Shown piece after piece: positions 59,785-64,000 of a DNA stretch of 64,000 bases. This DNA is from Odontesthes bonariensis. Its lineage: Eukaryota; Chordata; Actinopteri; Atheriniformes; Atherinopsidae. The stretch lies in NCBI RefSeq assembly GCF_027942865.1, contig NC_134506.1, positions 10,376,436-10,440,435 on the forward strand. Direction: 5' to 3'. The translations under genes and the position numbers were made by a program. Position 1 is the stretch's first letter. Every line of letters starts with the position of its first letter. Under the pieces are notes generated by a model. That model was not told where the DNA came from. It did no database searches and saw only the letters and a list, made by a program, of their open reading frames with translations.

Positions 59785-60503
59785 GGATGGCTCAGGTGAT
59801 TCTGAAACATCCCGTTAAGCTGCTATAGGCCTAGACTGCTGGGGGGCCTCATCTGACACACCTTTCCTCACTTTACTCTCTTTATGTATATGTGATATTA
59901 TTATGGTCATTAACTCGTGTTTCCCTGTTCCAACAGATATCCTTTGAATGGTGTTACAGTGCCGCCGTCGCGGTGGCCCCCTGCCCCCCCCCCTTTTCTG
60001 TCTTCTCAAACCCCAGCTGGTCGAGGCGGATGGCCACCCTTCCTGAGTCTGGTTCTGCCAGAGGTTTCTTCCTGTTAAAAGGGAGTTGTTTCTCTCCACA
60101 GTCGCCTCAGGCACGCCGCTCAGTTCGGGAGATTGGACCGAAAAACAAAAAGTTTTCAGTGCAATCTGTTGGTTTTCTTAGGTAGGAAATTGTTTTTGAA
60201 TTGGCTCTATATGAACGAATTGGATTATTTTATGAATTATGATTATTATTAATTAATTGAATTCCAATTGGCTTGAATTGGACTTACTATCTAAGTGCCT
60301 TGAGATGACATTTGTTGTATTTGGCGCTATATAAATAAAAATGAATTGAATTGAATTGAATTGAAAAATCACACAGAATGTGCATTAGAATGTAAAGATT
60401 CAGAATCCATAAAAAAAACGTAAAAACGTATTTTTACCATTTGGGATCCAACGCATGGGCAGTAAAAACGTAGTTTTATGTGACTTGGGAGTCAATGTGT
60501 TAA

Positions 60504-61075
60504 GTGGAGGGTGTGGCCCGTGAGAGCCTTTTGAAACCAGGCGGCCATTTTTAGGTGACTTGGCCTGTATGGCCTTGTATTTGCTGGTATTTTTAGTGAC
60601 TGTAGGACTGTTAAGGTGAGTTTCTCTGCTGAATCTGCTAGTGTGTCTTGTCATCCCTCCATCTCTGGCACCCTCTATACTTTCATTACCCCCCTACCCA
60701 AACCAGGGTTTGAATACTATTCCTACTTATCTTTACCTCTTCTATTTCTACCCCTTAACCGAACCAGGGTTTGTATCCCCACCCCGCTATGACTGGTGTG
60801 CAGTTGGTGAGAGGCTGGGGTAGCTTGTGGTTGTGGAACAAAAAAAAAAGAAAAAAGATGGTTGTTGTGGTGTGAGGAGCAGTGATGGCTGGCCTTAGCG
60901 GAGTGACTCTGGGACGTCAGTGATCACTGTGTGGCCTCCTGGAGGTGTTGTGGGCCCAACTAGACGAGAAACACTGATGAAAGGAGGTTCCCACCTGATG
61001 ACCCCAATGACATGTTGGTCAGCACTGCTCACTGGTCTATATAGGGATTATAGGGATTATTCACTGAGTCTGGTC
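60504..61075 (+). other. Possible 3' part of the RLE LINE
   Basis: The sequence right of the TTAA element (GTGGAGGGTGTGGCCCGTG, later GGCCTCCTGGAGGTGTTGTG and CACCTGATGACCCC) may continue the LINE that ends at 54985, with the L2 family B fragment lying within it. This is inference from position; I cannot align it to another copy. Confidence 0.3.
60655..60822 (+). mobile_element. L2 family B 3' UTR fragment
   Basis: CTGGCACCCTCTATACTTTC, then two copies of AACCAGGGTTTG and CCGCTATGACTGGTGTGCAG. It matches 13588-13740 of the family B LINE. No ORF is present. Confidence 0.75.
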
Positions 61076-61940
61076 CATTTTCTTTTGTAGCACAAGTTTC
61101 TTGTGTTTACTTTGAATTTGAATATCTATATATCTATAAAACAAACAACAGCAAATGAAACAAAGTTTTTAAAGTTCAGAACATTTCAGGCAGTGTACGG
61201 GGAGCAAAGCAGCATCATATTCATGACTATGTTATATGCAGGTACAACCCCGGCAAAAACTATGGACTCACCACTCTTAGAGAATGTTCATTAGTTTGTT
61301 AGTGGAAAAGATATTAAACCTTTATTGATGAAGAAAATAATATTCTATGTTTAATTTACAATTCAAACAGGATTCCATCCCCAGACAAACAATATTACCT
61401 AATTAAATATAGACCATTCAGAGTTATCCAATGTATTACATCTCATTTATTCTTATCATTATCTTTGTTAATATGAAATATCTACTTCAAAGGGTTGTTG
61501 TATTTTCTTATCTTAGATTAGTTGGCATTATGAGAGGGAAATGCATCACAACCAAAAACCTGCATTGTTAATAATTGACAGAGAAGAGACACCAAAAACT
61601 ACTGAAATGATAACCTACAGGTTCCACCGGTTGTTAAAACTGATCAGTAAATGTAGAGCTGCTCTTTCTGGAGGAGATACTTTATCTATATTATATTCTG
61701 TAGTATTGCTCTATTTCTGGTTTGAGGCTTTTTTGGCAGTGCAGGCCACAATGAAACGTTCAGTCAGTTTCTTCCCAAAAACAAAAGTGGCATAAATATT
61801 TTGGCTATTCAATGTCACGTTGTGGCATATTTATAGAGGCAAACAAGCACTAAAGAAAATAACAAACACGAAGGGGAGGAAGCACACATACACAAGGGAG
61901 GGACGACTGAGCAGAAAAACAGCAAGTTGTAAATGTGCTT

Positions 61941-61993
<53 letters not shown>

Positions 61994-62849
61994 TTTATAC
62001 AAGCAAACAACTACAAGCTCTTTAATCACATTTTTTATTAACTCTATAAGCAATCAACAACAAGTCAAACATACATAATCTGAGGAACAAAATCATTTTC
62101 TTTATAAAATTTAAAAGAAGAAAAAGAAAGTGCAAAGATCAAAGTATAAAAGCTTAATGGTGGATTTATCTGGAGATGAAAAAACAAACATATTTACTGC
62201 AACTCATGATGTAGGGATTTGAAATTTCTGTTTGACATCTGACCAAATTCCTCCAAACAAATGTGCTTTAAATTACGGCTTAAACTGAATGCTAAAACAG
62301 CATGGAGTCAGTTTGGAGTCAACTATCACAAAACATTCATTTTACAATCTACACGAGCTTTCTAAGCATAGTCAAAGAACAAAAAGACAACTCACTGAGG
62401 TTCTATAACACAATGATCAGCTGAAGTGCTATTTCAAAAGACATCAAATAAAAAATCAGTTTCAAGAAAGACGCAGTACAAAACATTAAAAAGTAAAACA
62501 ATTCAAATAAAAAGCTTATCCAAGGTACAAAAGGGTTTTTCAATAATAATATATGCTTCTCTTTATACACTGTATAATAGAAATCACAGCAAAGTAACCT
62601 ACAATCATTGAGCTTCCCAATGTTTCTGTCTGGAAATAAAGCTCAACTCTATCCCCAAATTATTATTTAAATCTCAAATAAATTCCATCCCATCTTGAAC
62701 TAGAACCAGTCTAGGTATTGTGCAGACACAGGCTCCGGGCCGGTGTTTTGACTTCCTGAGTCACTGTGGTGTTTTCTTTGCTACTGGCTCAGACACGCAC
62801 ATTTTTTTAAACCTGATTTGACTGCTGAATGGATGGAGTTTACCACACA
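61076..62849. other. Intergenic, no gene recognised
   Basis: AT-rich. It contains the CA microsatellite below. TTTTTTATT at about 62030 could be a minus-strand polyadenylation signal for a gene beyond the right edge, but no coding exon is visible. Confidence 0.35.
61945..61991. repeat. (CA)n microsatellite
   Basis: About 23 CA units without interruption. Confidence 0.95.
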
Positions 62850-63383
62850 AGGGGCGAGATGTATAAAACTCAGGTGTTTCGTGACTAAAACTGTGTATAC
62901 ACATCCCTTTTTCATGACATTTATAAAGCCATGTTTCCACACGGTTTTCTTTCATAAATCTCAGCCATGGTGTAATTGTATAAACATGCCTGAACCTGAT
63001 TTCCACTCACATCTTCAGCCATGAAACCCCCCCCCCCCCCCCCCATCCATTTGCATATAAAAGCACTGTTTGCACCACTACTGAACAGACATAAAAGTAC
63101 CAGGTATGAAAAAGCGCAATTTAATCAAATGTAAAATTGAAATGCTCATCGGTTATAGCACTCAATTAAGAGGATATTACAAAAACTAATTAGAAACAAA
63201 AACACAAAAAAGCTACTGTCATACTCAGGAGCAGGTTCTGTGAAATTGTTTTATTCTGCTTCCACCACATCCAACATGTGCTGAAGAGGTGCACACGTTC
63301 TTCCTTTGTAAAACCTGTTTATGTGCACAAAAAGGCAAACACGTGTTTCATGTGTGTGCTTATAGTTTATGCATCTGGCCCCT
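62850..63383. mobile_element. Non-autonomous DNA transposon with imperfect inverted repeats
   Basis: The left end AGGGGCGAGATGTATAAAAC mirrors the right end (rc AGGGGCCAGATGCATAAACT). The interior of about 530 bases includes a C run at 63027-63044 and repeated ATAAA words, with no coding capacity. Target duplication is not clear. Confidence 0.5.
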
Positions 63384-64000
63384 GACAAACATGCTTCCAG
63401 CAAAACGTGACTGAACATTATGTTTAGTTAATCTTCACCCAAATGCGTGAGAACTAGGAGTGACGTCTGCCACTATAACTGCGCAAAAAATGTTTGCAAA
63501 ATGCACTTTTCTAACTCTTCACCTCACGTGATTTCTAATGAACACAACACATCTAAGGGAATGAACCATACAGAGAGATTTAAATCACAAAATTTGGCTT
63601 ATACAAAAACAGTCCTTTAGAAGCTAAAACTAATATAATTTGTATAGTAAGAAATACTGACCGTCATCCCATCATCATTAGCTCAACACAAAAACTGAAT
63701 AAGCCGCCAGTTGAAGCCGCACCGAGCAGGCGGTGGCTCAAACTGACTGGGGAGAAGTTTTTTAGAAACTTACTTGGTGTGCCTGTGCAAACCAATCCAT
63801 ATACAAAGACTGCTCCCACACATATTCACCACATGCTGAGCAAACAGGGAATCTACAGCAACTCAGACAGTGGTGGTGCATTCTTCTCCGGTCTGATTTT
63901 CCCAACAATATAGTCCGACGGTAGACTGCATTTTTCTACAAAAGCCTGACTGCTGCAGCTTTGATTTTGCTGCTGTACTCTGCACCACACCTTTATTCAG
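63384..64000. other. Intergenic to the window edge
   Basis: No feature recognised on either strand. Confidence 0.35.

Larger units (their letters stand above)
55480..60365 (+). mobile_element. Apparently intact L2-clade non-LTR retrotransposon (family A)
   Basis: Contains uninterrupted ORF1 and ORF2 in the same frame 21 bases apart, a 3' UTR of about 580 bases with the conserved TTGGCGCTATATAAATAAA ending, and a (TTGAA)n tail at about 60343-60365. The 5' boundary is not fixed: it lies somewhere between about 55470 and 55840, because no other full-length copy is available to align. Two truncated copies of the same family are in this window. Confidence 0.9.
54986..60503. mobile_element. TTAA-flanked (piggyBac-like) element, split by the intact L2
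   Basis: The left end TTAACACATTGAATACCGGCGG mirrors the right end (rc TTAACACATTGACTCCCAAGTC), with TTAA on both sides (54986-54989 and 60500-60503). The parts outside the L2 are 54990 to about 55480 and 60366-60499 and have no coding capacity. The TTAA target suggests piggyBac, but the ends (CACATTGA) are not the CCC-type usual for that family. Confidence 0.55.

Overview
The window looks like nuclear DNA from a teleost fish. The evidence is spliced genes with GT-AG introns, a SLC7A6OS/SLC7A6 tail-to-tail pair, tandem adhesion GPCR genes of the ADGRG type, and a dense load of fish-style repeats (L2-clade LINEs with short 3' tandem tails, tRNA-derived SINEs, hAT, Harbinger-like and piggyBac-like elements). 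Nothing bacterial, organellar or viral was seen.

Layout. 1-2086 holds the last three coding exons of an adhesion GPCR whose start lies left of the window. 2087-21259 is gene-poor and repeat-rich. It holds a broken HECT-type E3-like gene (5114-7509) whose middle exon is an 18-bp minisatellite of about 1.15 kb, a hAT transposase relic split by an L2 LINE, a BEL/Pao-like LTR relic split by another L2, a hAT-type MITE with an exact 8-bp target duplication, and SINE fragments. 21260-27643 is a complete 12-exon adhesion GPCR of 530 residues, with signal peptide, short GAIN region, GPS and 7TM; my exon joins close in frame at exactly 1593 nt. 27644-33145 is intergenic and contains a recent tandem duplication inside a LINE relic. 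33146-38543 is SLC7A6OS (Iwr1 family; 5 coding exons, 326 residues). 39942-43598 on the minus strand is SLC7A6 (y+LAT2-type light chain; 9 coding exons, 495 residues). The two 3' ends meet at about 39.1 kb.

43.6-64 kb is intergenic and dominated by nested transposons. A decayed LINE with a restriction-like endonuclease (from about 49.6 kb) has been hit by a Harbinger-like MITE, by a SINE that was itself hit by a 5'-truncated L2, and by a TTAA-flanked element that was itself hit by an apparently intact L2 LINE (ORF1 55846-56727, ORF2 56749-59784). That L2 has unbroken ORF1 (SGNH-esterase type) and ORF2 (APE endonuclease plus RT) and is nearly identical to its truncated neighbour, so it was probably mobile recently.

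How the genes relate. The two adhesion GPCRs are tandem paralogues with the same exon phases in the 7TM region. SLC7A6OS (nuclear import of RNA polymerase II) and SLC7A6 (amino-acid exchange with the 4F2 heavy chain) are functionally unrelated but physically coupled by convergent 3' ends, as in other vertebrates. No wholly new system is claimed. The most unusual item is the minisatellite that can be read as an exon, open in all three sense frames.
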